Below are positions 1-5,622 of a stretch of DNA of 9,514 nucleotides, piece by piece (positions within the stretch are counted from its first letter, which is position 1; every line of letters begins with the position of its first letter). The stretch spans positions 1-9,514 of the forward strand of contig CAAGMP010000034.1 of the NCBI GenBank assembly GCA_900771065.1, given 5' to 3'. The notes under the pieces were generated by a model, which saw only the letters and a list, made by a program, of their open reading frames with translations, was not told where the DNA came from and did no database searches. Made by a program: the position numbers and the translations under genes. The stretch is from an uncultured Acinetobacter sp. (GTDB lineage: Bacteria > Pseudomonadota > Gammaproteobacteria > Pseudomonadales > Moraxellaceae).

Positions 1-776
1 AAAAATGCACCCAAAGCCATAGAAACGCCAAAAAACTTATATGCACCAAATGCAATGGAAACTGCTGCTGCAACTACAGTTAAAGTAAAAAGTTCACGTG
101 AGCCTAAGCGGGCAACAACTTGCATAATCAAAGGTACAACGCGTTTACCAACAACTAACATAAAAGCAATAAAACCAATGACTTTAAGTAAAGTAATGCC
201 TAAAGTGAGCCAAATATTTTGGTTTGAATTGCTATCTAAACTTTGTCCACCCAATAAAATCGCAGTTGCAGGCAATAAGACCAAGACCAAGACCATCACA
301 AGGTCTTCAACCAAAAGCCAACCAACAGCAATTTTTCCATTGACCGAATTGAGTAAACCACGATCACCTAAAGCCTTGAGTAAAACCACGGTACTTGCAC
401 ATGATAAACTTAAACCAAACACCAAGGCAGAGCCAAAATTCCAACCCCAAAGCATTGAAACGCCCGCACCTAATAAAGTCGCAACGCCAATTTGTAAAAT
501 CGCACCAGGTAAGGCAATACGTCGTACTTGAACTAAGTCATTGAGCGAAAAATGCATGCCTACACCAAACATCAAAAACATGACGCCCAATTCAGCCAAT
601 TGGTTTGCAAGATGAATATCAGCCACAATACCGGGCGTATTTGGACTAATAATGACTCCAGCAATTAAATAACCAATAAGAGGAGGGAGTTTTAGTCGTG
701 CGGCAATATAGCCAAAAACCAGCGCAAAGCTAAATCCAACAGCTAAAAGTATGATCAACTCGACATCATGCGGCAC
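1..776 (-). CDS. ybaL: YbaL/Kef-type CPA2 cation:proton antiporter, N-terminal part (truncated by window edge)
   Basis: This is a multi-pass inner-membrane monovalent cation:proton antiporter of the CPA2 (Kef/YbaL) family. I translated 258 complete codons from a GTG start at 776; the reading frame stays open to base 1, so the 3' part is missing. The start is preceded by an excellent Shine-Dalgarno, AAGGAGGT (788-781), four bases upstream. Recognisable YbaL blocks are LKLPPLIGYLIAGV (about residues 28-41), AELGVMFLMFGVGMHFSL (61-78), SCASTVVLLKAL (125-136), GWLLVEDLVMVLVLVLLP (152-169, acidic pair E157/D158 in a membrane segment) and GSRELFTLTV (225-234). Full-length relatives are roughly 550-580 residues and carry a cytoplasmic TrkA-N/RCK nucleotide-binding domain, which would lie outside this window. 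It follows rpmG on the same strand but is separated from it by a strong terminator. Family assignment is firm; the transported ion (K+ or Na+) cannot be read from the sequence. Confidence 0.9.
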   Translation of the reverse strand, partial: MPHDVELIILLAVGFSFALVFGYIAARLKLPPLIGYLIAGVIISPNTPGIVADIHLANQLAELGVMFLMFGVGMHFSLNDLVQVRRIALPGAILQIGVATLLGAGVSMLWGWNFGSALVFGLSLSCASTVVLLKALGDRGLLNSVNGKIAVGWLLVEDLVMVLVLVLLPATAILLGGQSLDSNSNQNIWLTLGITLLKVIGFIAFMLVVGKRVVPLIMQVVARLGSRELFTLTVVAAAVSIAFGAYKFFGVSMALGAF

Positions 777-798
777 TCAAACCTCCTTAAATACTAGG

Positions 799-826
799 TG
801 AAATAATAAAAAGTTTAGCAAGTCAA
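799..826 (-). promoter_or_regulatory. Possible promoter for the antiporter gene
   Basis: On the minus strand, just after the rpmG terminator, there is a near-consensus -35 hexamer TTGACT (826-821). The -10 is poor: TATTTC at 805-800 with a short 15-bp spacer, or ATTTCA at 804-799 with 16 bp. A separate promoter is expected because the terminator isolates this gene from rpmBG, but the match is weak. Confidence 0.3.
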
Positions 827-841
827 TTTTAAAAAGGGCAA

Positions 842-870
842 AAAAAAACGACCTTGAGGGTCGTTTTTTT
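842..870 (-). terminator. Rho-independent terminator after rpmG
   Basis: A CGACC/GGTCG stem (849-853 with 859-863) has a 5-nt loop. It is extended by a seven-base A tract pairing with a seven-base T tract, giving about 12 bp in all. On the minus strand it follows the rpmG stop by about 12 nt and ends in a run of T. The A/T flanks make it look bidirectional, but no plus-strand gene needs it. Confidence 0.9.
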
Positions 871-882
871 AAGAGGCAAAAA

Positions 883-1038
883 TTATTTGATTTTTGCTTC
901 TTTGAAGATCACATGTTGACGGATTTTTGGATCAAATTTTTTGATTTCCATTTTTTCCGGCATAGTACGTTTGTTCTTAGTGGTAGTGTAAAAATAACCT
1001 GTACCAGCAGTAGAAACTAAGCGAATCTTATCACGCAT
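883..1038 (-). CDS. rpmG: 50S ribosomal protein L33 (bL33)
   Basis: This gene encodes a 51-residue protein of the large ribosomal subunit that contacts 23S rRNA near the E site. I translated it from an ATG at 1038 to a TAA at 885-883; it begins MRDKIRLVSTAGTG and ends VIFKEAKIK. Characteristic L33 features are the GTGYFYTTTKNKR stretch and the KKFDP block near the C-terminus. It contains no cysteine, so it is the zinc-independent (C-minus) form. A Shine-Dalgarno AAGGAG sits at 1052-1047, eight bases before the start. It lies 16 nt downstream of rpmB in the order rpmB-rpmG, the usual bacterial pair, and the operon ends at the hairpin at 842-870. The length and sequence are very close to what I remember for Acinetobacter L33. 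Confidence 0.97.
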   Translation of the reverse strand: MRDKIRLVSTAGTGYFYTTTKNKRTMPEKMEIKKFDPKIRQHVIFKEAKIK

Positions 1039-1054
1039 TGTCCTGACTCCTTAC

Positions 1055-1291
1055 TTAGATCTTTTGACCTTGAGCACGTAGGTCAGCAACAACCTTTTCA
1101 ATGCCCAATTTGTCGATGATACGCATACCTTTAGTAGTTAGACGAAGACGTACGAAACGTTTTTCGCTTTCTAACCAGAAACGGTGGTGGTGCAGGTTCG
1201 GCTCGAACCGGCGCTTAGTTTTGTTGTTGGCGTGTGAGACGTTGTTACCAACGACTGGACGCTTGCCGGTAACTTGGCAAACCTTAGACAT
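1055..1291 (-). CDS. rpmB: 50S ribosomal protein L28 (bL28)
   Basis: This is a 78-residue large-subunit ribosomal protein, the same length as E. coli L28. The N-terminal signature MSKVCQVTGKRPVVGNNVSH is followed by the basic RNA-binding block KTKRRFEPNLHHHRFW (about residues 24-39) and a C-terminal segment with the typical LRLTTKGMRIIDKLG motif. Only one cysteine (C5) is present, so it lacks the four-cysteine zinc site of C-plus L28 proteins. The ATG at 1291 has a GGAG Shine-Dalgarno at 1302-1299. It is the first gene of a two-gene operon with rpmG and has a good sigma-70 promoter about 80 bp upstream. Its leader can fold into a short hairpin just before the ribosome-binding site (1306-1325). 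Identification is secure. Confidence 0.98.
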   Translation of the reverse strand: MSKVCQVTGKRPVVGNNVSHANNKTKRRFEPNLHHHRFWLESEKRFVRLRLTTKGMRIIDKLGIEKVVADLRAQGQKI

Positions 1292-1305
1292 GGTGTAACT
1301 CCATT

Positions 1306-1325
1306 GATTTAGCCAACAGCAAATC
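1306..1325 (-). promoter_or_regulatory. Small hairpin in the rpmB leader
   Basis: On the minus strand, GATTT-GC pairs with GC-(T)-AAATC around a TGTTG loop, giving seven base pairs with one bulged T. It ends 14 nt before the rpmB ATG, next to the Shine-Dalgarno. Ribosomal protein leaders often carry autoregulatory structures, but this one is short and no known motif was recognised. Confidence 0.25.
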
Positions 1326-1371
1326 TGTATGGCCAGTCAAATATAAACGGATGAAATCATTCAAGGGGCGT

Positions 1372-1400
1372 TTTATATCAAAAATACGCTTAAAAGACAA
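1372..1400 (-). promoter_or_regulatory. Sigma-70 promoter of rpmB-rpmG
   Basis: The minus strand carries TTGTCT (1400-1395), an exact 17-bp spacer, and TATAAA (1377-1372). The predicted transcript starts near 1365 and has a leader of about 75 nt before the rpmB ATG. A strong, separately controlled promoter fits a ribosomal protein operon. The intergenic stretch 1292-1455 otherwise holds only the leader hairpin. Confidence 0.7.
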
Positions 1401-1455
1401 GCGATTTTGCTAAAAACTGGACATAAGCTAATGTGATAGCTCATGCCTTGATCAT

Positions 1456-2904
1456 CTATCGAAGTAAAAACTTCGAAATTAGTCGGTGAATGGGTTTATT
1501 AAACGGTGGCAGAATAAACTTTAAGCTAAAAAACTTAGGATTAGACATGACAGACCGTTCATTCGACAAACTAAAAAAGCCTTCTGGACCATGATATTTT
1601 CCCATACCTGAAGCGCCAACGCCACCAAAAGGTAAATCGTCTTGTGCAACATGGGTCAATACCGTATTGAGTCCAAAATGTCCTGAATGGGTACGCTGAC
1701 ACAGATAATCTGCGCGCGCCTGATCAAAGTCGAAATAGTATAATGCAAGTGGACGCGCACGGCTATTAATAAACGCAATTACCTCATCGATTTGCTCATA
1801 TTCTAATATCGGTAAAATTGGACCAAAAATTTCATTTTGCATAATTTGCATATCTGCATGTACATTCAACAGCAAAGTAGGCGCAATTTTACCTGTATTT
1901 TCTAATGCTTCATTTTGTGGATTGATTTCAACCACTGTAGCACCTTGTTGTTGTGCATCTTGCAAATAATGCTGTAAACGATCGTATTGGCGTTGATTAA
2001 TAATATTGGTGTAATCGGCATTGTCTTTTAAATGAGGATACATTTTTTGTACTTGTTCACGATAATGTTGCACAAATTCTTCAGTTTTATTTTTAGGTAA
2101 AAATAAATAGTCGGGTGCAACACAAGTTTGTCCTGCATTCCAAAGCTTACCAAAAGCAATACGTAATGCCGCTTCGTGCATTGGCATAGATTTATGAACA
2201 ATTGTTGGAGATTTACCGCCAAGTTCTAAAATGACAGGAACTAAATTTTCTGATGCTGCACGCATGACAGTTTGACCAATACGCGTTGAACCTGTGAAAA
2301 TAATTTTATCAAAAGGCAAGTGTGAAAATGCTTCTGAAATCATGCCACCACCATTAATAACGGCAACATGATTTTGTTCAAAAACTTCCGCCAATATTTT
2401 TTCGAGTAAAGCACCAAAACAAGCAGAATCACTCGACATTTTAATCATAGCGTGATTGCCTGCGGCTAACGCACAAATTAATGGTCCAAGTGCCAACAAT
2501 AACGGATAATTCCAAGGGGTAATAATGCCAATGACCCCCAAAGGTTGATAATCGACCCATGCTTTTGCAGGTTGGTGAATCCAACTTACATGACGTTTAG
2601 CAGGTTTCATCCATTTTTTTAAATTTTTTGCATAATATTGAATATGCTGAATACAAGTGAGCAATTCGCCAATTTTAGTTTCATACAGCGAACGATTGCC
2701 GTAATCGGTACAAATGGCTTGTGCGATTTCATCTTGATATTGAACCAAAACCTTTTTAAGTCGATTTAAATTTGCAATTCGTTCTGCTGCACTGGGTTTA
2801 GGATGGGCTTGATAAGCTTGTTTTTGTTGCGCCAATAATGCACGTAAAAACGTTTCATTGATGGTATGTGCAGCGGTTGTCGTGTTTGTGGTTTGACTAG
2901 ACAT
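1456..2904 (-). CDS. calB: Coniferyl-aldehyde-dehydrogenase-like NAD(P)+-dependent aldehyde dehydrogenase
   Basis: This is a 482-residue class-3-like aldehyde dehydrogenase that oxidises an aldehyde to the acid with NAD(P)+. Family landmarks are the oxyanion-hole asparagine N132 in TPWNYP, the cofactor-binding FTGSTRIGQ (203-211), the general base E227 in LELGGKSP, the nucleophile C261 in GQTCVAPDY, EIFGPILP (358-365) and the C-terminal DDLPFGGVGASGMGKYHGPEGF (422-443). The overall pattern is that of coniferyl aldehyde dehydrogenases, but long-chain or other aromatic aldehydes are also possible substrates, and no phenylpropanoid gene lies nearby. The usual IKPSE motif reads IKMSSDSA (154-161), which may alter cofactor preference. 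A hydrophobic, basic tail (about 455-482) resembles membrane-associated ALDHs. The ATG at 2904 is the first plausible start; the Shine-Dalgarno is weak. It is divergent from tetR, with an inverted repeat in between, so repression by that regulator is likely. Confidence 0.88.
   Translation of the reverse strand: MSSQTTNTTTAAHTINETFLRALLAQQKQAYQAHPKPSAAERIANLNRLKKVLVQYQDEIAQAICTDYGNRSLYETKIGELLTCIQHIQYYAKNLKKWMKPAKRHVSWIHQPAKAWVDYQPLGVIGIITPWNYPLLLALGPLICALAAGNHAMIKMSSDSACFGALLEKILAEVFEQNHVAVINGGGMISEAFSHLPFDKIIFTGSTRIGQTVMRAASENLVPVILELGGKSPTIVHKSMPMHEAALRIAFGKLWNAGQTCVAPDYLFLPKNKTEEFVQHYREQVQKMYPHLKDNADYTNIINQRQYDRLQHYLQDAQQQGATVVEINPQNEALENTGKIAPTLLLNVHADMQIMQNEIFGPILPILEYEQIDEVIAFINSRARPLALYYFDFDQARADYLCQRTHSGHFGLNTVLTHVAQDDLPFGGVGASGMGKYHGPEGFFSLSNERSVMSNPKFFSLKFILPPFNKPIHRLISKFLLR
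1459..1476 (-). repeat. Perfect 6-bp inverted repeat at the 3' end of the ALDH gene
   Basis: TCGAAG (1459-1464) and CTTCGA (1471-1476) are perfect inverted copies around a TAAAAA loop. They cover the final codons, directly before the TAG stop. No T run follows on the minus strand, so this is not a canonical terminator; no other terminator for this gene was seen before the rpmB promoter. Confidence 0.5.
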
Positions 2905-2936
2905 AGCAATTTACCATTTAATACGATGAATAGGTT

Positions 2937-2964
2937 TTATTTTAGAGTGATTGCTCTAAAATAA
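2937..2964. promoter_or_regulatory. Inverted repeat, candidate TetR operator between the ALDH gene and tetR
   Basis: TTATTTTAGAG (2937-2947) and CTCTAAAATAA (2954-2964) are perfect 11-bp inverted arms with a 6-bp spacer TGATTG. The element is centred in the 89-bp divergent gap. Each arm contains TAAAAT reading outward (2957-2962 on plus, 2944-2939 on minus), which resembles a -10 box for each gene. Bound protein could therefore block both promoters. The -35 matches are poor on both strands. Confidence 0.65.
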
Positions 2965-2993
2965 TCGGTACTTTGAAAAATGGTTGCTTGATC

Positions 2994-3671
2994 ATGCAAA
3001 TTTCTAAAACTATGCGAACTAAACAACGAATTTTACAATTGAGTTTACAGCTGTTTAATGAGCGTGGGGAAAGAGTGGTCACGACAAATCATATTGCTGC
3101 TGAACTTGGAATTAGTCCGGGTAATTTGTATTACCATTTTCGGAATAAAAATGAAATTGTCAAAGCGTTAATGGCACAATATCAGCAACAAACTTTGGAA
3201 ATGTTAAGTTTACCTGAAGGGCGCAGCGTCACTGCACAAGATAAAATTCATTATTTTCAGGTGCTCAGTGACCAACTTTGGTCATATCGTTTTTTGCATC
3301 GCGATGTTTCACATTTAGTAGAAAGTCATCAAGAATTTAAGCAAATTTATCCGCAATTTGCCGAAAAAATTATGCAGCAATGTCAAAAAATTTATCATGC
3401 TTTTGTTGCGCAAAAGCTGATGCAAATGAGCGATGCCCAAATTGAAGCCCTAATTACCAATTTGTGGATTATTTTGACCAATTGGATTAATTTTTTGTAT
3501 ATGTCAGGAAAAGTGACCGATGCCAACCAGCTTGATCGGCAGCATATGTTACAAGTCATTAAGCAAATTATTTTTTTAGAGTCACCTTATTTATGCGGTG
3601 AAAGTGAAAAAATTTATGAAGATTTTCTAAATGAAATTGGTTCGGCTGATTTATTTATCAGCAGTTCTTAG
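2994..3671 (+). CDS. TetR/AcrR-family transcriptional regulator
   Basis: This 225-residue protein has the TetR architecture. The N-terminal DNA-binding domain runs over about residues 7-60, with the helix-turn-helix TTNHIAAELGISPGNLYYHF (30-49) followed by RNKNEIVKAL. A variable all-helical ligand-binding and dimerisation domain (about 70-225) is rich in Gln, Ile and Leu. I chose the ATG at 2994 because upstream in-frame starts are only TTG (2973, 2988) and would sit at or before the likely transcript start; ATG 3012 (MRTKQRIL) is an alternative. None has a clear Shine-Dalgarno. It is divergent from the aldehyde dehydrogenase gene and shares with it a strong palindrome, so autorepression plus control of the ALDH, with an aldehyde or related compound as inducer, is the natural inference. 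The ligand is unknown. No terminator was found between it and purU. Confidence 0.9.
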   Translation: MQISKTMRTKQRILQLSLQLFNERGERVVTTNHIAAELGISPGNLYYHFRNKNEIVKALMAQYQQQTLEMLSLPEGRSVTAQDKIHYFQVLSDQLWSYRFLHRDVSHLVESHQEFKQIYPQFAEKIMQQCQKIYHAFVAQKLMQMSDAQIEALITNLWIILTNWINFLYMSGKVTDANQLDRQHMLQVIKQIIFLESPYLCGESEKIYEDFLNEIGSADLFISSS

Positions 3672-3699
3672 TTGAAAGATGAAGAAAATATCCCGCCTA

Positions 3700-3728
3700 T
3701 TTAGAAAAAATAAAAAACAAGGTAGAAT
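3700..3728 (+). promoter_or_regulatory. Sigma-70 promoter of purU
   Basis: TTTAGA (3700-3705) is followed by an exact 17-bp spacer and TAGAAT (3723-3728), a five-of-six -10 match. The predicted transcript starts near 3735, about 35 nt before the purU ATG. This suggests purU is transcribed independently of tetR. Confidence 0.6.
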
Positions 3729-3769
3729 ATTGAACTTCTTTTTCTGATTGTTTTGTGACACTAGCGAAC

Positions 3770-4636
3770 ATGAATATGATAACTGCAAATACAGCACGTT
3801 TATTAATTACTTGCGAAGATAAGCCGGGGATTGTGCAAGCTGTATCGAGCTTTTTGTATCATCAAGGAGCAAACATTACCGCACTTGATCAATATGCAAC
3901 AGAAGCTCAAGGCGGACGTTATTTTATGCGTGTTGAGTTTGAGTTAGATCATTTACAAACACGCAAAGAAGCTTTATTGCAAACTTTTGAAACTAACGTC
4001 GCTGCACGTTACCAAATGCAATGGCGTTTGTCTTTGGTAAGCGATGTAAAAAAAGTTGGTATTTTGGTTTCTAAAGTCGATCATGCTTTGCTTGAATTGC
4101 TTTGGCGCCATGCGCGTGGTGGTCTGCCTTGTCAAATTACCAAAGTGGTTTCAAATCATAATGATTTACGCGAAGCAGTCGAAAATTTCGGAATTGAATT
4201 TGAAGTTGTTCCTGTCAACAAAGAAAATAAACGTGAAGCGTATGCAAAAATTGATGAATTGATGCAAGGCAACGATTTGTTGGTGTTGGCACGTTATATG
4301 CAAATTTTAGATGAAGATTTTGTTAGCAAGTGGGAAATGAAAGTGATTAATATTCATCACTCATTTTTACCTGCATTTGTGGGCGCAAATCCATACAAAC
4401 AAGCTTATGAAAAAGGTGTGAAACTGATTGGTGCAACAGCACATTATGTCACTGCCGATTTAGATCAAGGTCCAATTATTGAACAAGATGTTGAGCGTGT
4501 TAGTCACAATTTTACTGTCGATGAACTACGTGAATTAGGACAAGATGTTGAACGTAATGTGCTTGCACGTGCGGTAAAATGGCATTTGGAAGACCGAATT
4601 ATTGTAGATGGTAACAAGACTGTGGTTTTCCAATAA
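3770..4636 (+). CDS. purU: Formyltetrahydrofolate deformylase
   Basis: PurU hydrolyses 10-formyl-tetrahydrofolate to formate and tetrahydrofolate in the cytosol, balancing one-carbon pools and supplying formate for purine synthesis. The 288-residue protein has an N-terminal ACT regulatory domain (about residues 7-80, with CEDKPGIVQAVSSFL and GANITALDQY) followed by a formyl-transferase domain (about 90-275). Catalytic residues shared with GAR transformylase are present: N194 and H196 in INIHHSFLPAF, and D232 in DLDQGPIIEQD. The start at ATG 3770 gives MNMITANTARLL and the usual family length; ATG 3776 is possible, and an in-frame GTG at 3755 would add five residues without a better ribosome site. 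The Shine-Dalgarno is weak. It has its own promoter at 3700-3728 and terminator at 4656-4684, so it looks monocistronic. All key residues are intact. Confidence 0.96.
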   Translation: MNMITANTARLLITCEDKPGIVQAVSSFLYHQGANITALDQYATEAQGGRYFMRVEFELDHLQTRKEALLQTFETNVAARYQMQWRLSLVSDVKKVGILVSKVDHALLELLWRHARGGLPCQITKVVSNHNDLREAVENFGIEFEVVPVNKENKREAYAKIDELMQGNDLLVLARYMQILDEDFVSKWEMKVINIHHSFLPAFVGANPYKQAYEKGVKLIGATAHYVTADLDQGPIIEQDVERVSHNFTVDELRELGQDVERNVLARAVKWHLEDRIIVDGNKTVVFQ

Positions 4637-4655
4637 TCATGACCTTAAAAATAAG

Positions 4656-4684
4656 AAAAGGCATATTTTGAATATGCCTTTTTT
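4656..4684 (+). terminator. Rho-independent terminator after purU
   Basis: The stem GGCATATT/AATATGCC (4660-4667 with 4671-4678) has a TTG loop and is flanked by AAAA upstream and a run of T downstream. It starts 20 nt after the purU stop and separates purU from the tonB operon. Confidence 0.9.
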
Positions 4685-4714
4685 ATCGAAGATGAAAAAA
4701 AATCAAAACCGCTA

Positions 4715-4744
4715 TTGCAAATGAAAACACTTCTCATTTATTAT
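4715..4744 (+). promoter_or_regulatory. Predicted promoter of tonB-exbB-exbD with embedded Fur-like palindrome
   Basis: TTGCAA (4715-4720), an 18-bp spacer and TATTAT (4739-4744) form a plausible sigma-70 promoter. AAATGA (4719-4724) and TCATTT (4734-4739) are inverted arms centred on 4729, overlapping the spacer. The core 15-mer at 4722-4736 matches the Fur 7-1-7 consensus TGATAATNATTATCA at 10 of 14 defined positions. TonB systems are commonly Fur-repressed, which supports but does not prove the reading. Confidence 0.45.
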
Positions 4745-4770
4745 AGGGTCATCTTAAATAGTAAGAACAA

Positions 4771-4802
4771 ATAAAATAAATCGTTTTTCTCGATTATTTT
4801 AT
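4771..4802 (+). promoter_or_regulatory. AU-rich stem-loop in the tonB leader
   Basis: Bases 4771-4783 pair with 4791-4802 to form 12 base pairs with one bulged A and a 7-nt loop TTTTTCT. The stem ends 15 nt before the tonB ATG, immediately upstream of the only Shine-Dalgarno-like AGG (4805-4807). No T run follows it, so it is not a terminator. Confidence 0.5.
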
Positions 4803-4817
4803 GTAGGCTGTCATGCA

Positions 4818-5594
4818 ATGAGCACATTTTCTTTACCACCATTACCGCATTCTATGAAAAAAACGGCATTGGCTGTATTTACTGCTGTAATTGTGGGACA
4901 TATTGGTGTGCTATGGGCAGTCAGTCATTTTAAAGTTCCTGAAAATAAACCAGTTGAAAAACAAAGAATTACAGTGCGTTTAATTGCGCCGAAACAAGAG
5001 CAACCTAAAGTTGAGCCAAAACAACAACCAACTCCACCTAAAGAAGTTAAAAAAGTGGTTGAACCTGTTGTAACTCCTCCACCTATCCAGAAAAAAATTG
5101 AAACTGTTCAGCAAGTTAAAAAAGCTGAAAATCCAAAACCTGTGGTAAAAACAGTTGAAACTGTAGCTAAGCCTGTAGTTGAAAAAACGGTTGTAACGAA
5201 AACTGTGGTTGAAACACCAGTGCCTCCGAAAGTTGAAGTCGCACCTGCCGTCGTTGCAGAGCAAGCTGTAAAAGTGGCCGAGCCAGTTGTACCTAAAGCA
5301 CCACCTGCACCAAAACGAGTTTCGATTGGTGGTTCAGGCGTACAGTGGAGTAGAACACCAAAACCGAAATATACCAGCAGTGATTTACAAGGTGAAACAC
5401 GGACCATTATTGTCTTAATTGATGCTGATGAAAACGGCAACATTACCAATGCGACCTTAACGCGTTCAAGTGGTATTACTTCATTAGATAACAAAATTTT
5501 GCGTTCGGTACGTGGCGCTAAATTTAAACCGTATACAGAAAATGGTGTTGCTTACCCAATTCGAGCCGAGCAACCGTTTGAATTGACCCCCTAA
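4818..5594 (+). CDS. tonB: TonB energy transducer
   Basis: TonB spans the periplasm and passes energy from the ExbB-ExbD proton channel to outer-membrane receptors for siderophores, haem or vitamin B12. The 258-residue protein has a short cytoplasmic N-terminus and one membrane anchor (about 15-37, with H28 in GHIGVLW at the place of the functional histidine of E. coli TonB). A Pro/Lys/Glu/Val-rich periplasmic linker follows (about 42-168, repeated KTVVE-like units), then a C-terminal receptor-contact domain (about 180-258, with IIVLIDADENGNITNATLTRSSG and a terminal PFELTP). The C-domain is shorter at its start than classical TonB and reads KYT where many have YP. The ATG at 4818 is chosen; the M at 4854 would shorten the cytoplasmic end. 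It is the first gene of tonB-exbB-exbD, 28 nt before exbB, with a candidate iron-responsive promoter. Confidence 0.92.
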   Translation: MSTFSLPPLPHSMKKTALAVFTAVIVGHIGVLWAVSHFKVPENKPVEKQRITVRLIAPKQEQPKVEPKQQPTPPKEVKKVVEPVVTPPPIQKKIETVQQVKKAENPKPVVKTVETVAKPVVEKTVVTKTVVETPVPPKVEVAPAVVAEQAVKVAEPVVPKAPPAPKRVSIGGSGVQWSRTPKPKYTSSDLQGETRTIIVLIDADENGNITNATLTRSSGITSLDNKILRSVRGAKFKPYTENGVAYPIRAEQPFELTP

Positions 5595-5622
5595 TGGCTA
5601 ACTTTAATAGGAGTTCACAACC

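Noticed and set aside
55..531. Open frame of 158 codons on the plus strand inside the antiporter gene
   Set aside because: It is rich in Lys, Thr and Pro with no domain, and lies opposite a clear conserved membrane protein; it is an antisense shadow.
1101..1298. Plus-strand frame of 65 codons opposite rpmB
   Set aside because: The minus strand encodes an unambiguous L28; this frame is its complement and has no ribosome site.
2973..2993. TTG start extending the TetR protein by seven residues
   Set aside because: It lacks a Shine-Dalgarno and would lie about 4 nt from the transcript start predicted from the TAAAAT box; the ATG at 2994 is more plausible.
3755..3769. GTG start extending PurU by five residues
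   Set aside because: ATG 3770 gives the usual family N-terminus and length; the GTG has no better ribosome site.
4771..4802. Reading the tonB leader stem as a terminator
   Set aside because: It is followed by GTAGGC and not by a T run, and purU already has a convincing terminator at 4656-4684.
5100..5230. Repeated GTTGAAA/AAAACTGT-type units as a possible tandem repeat or CRISPR-like array
   Set aside because: The units are irregular, in frame and encode the KTVVE-like linker of TonB, so they are coding repeats.
4980..5494. Minus-strand frames opposite the tonB linker
   Set aside because: Their low-complexity Phe/Asn/Arg or Thr/Gly/Ala composition mirrors the repetitive Pro/Lys/Val codons of tonB, as expected for shadows.
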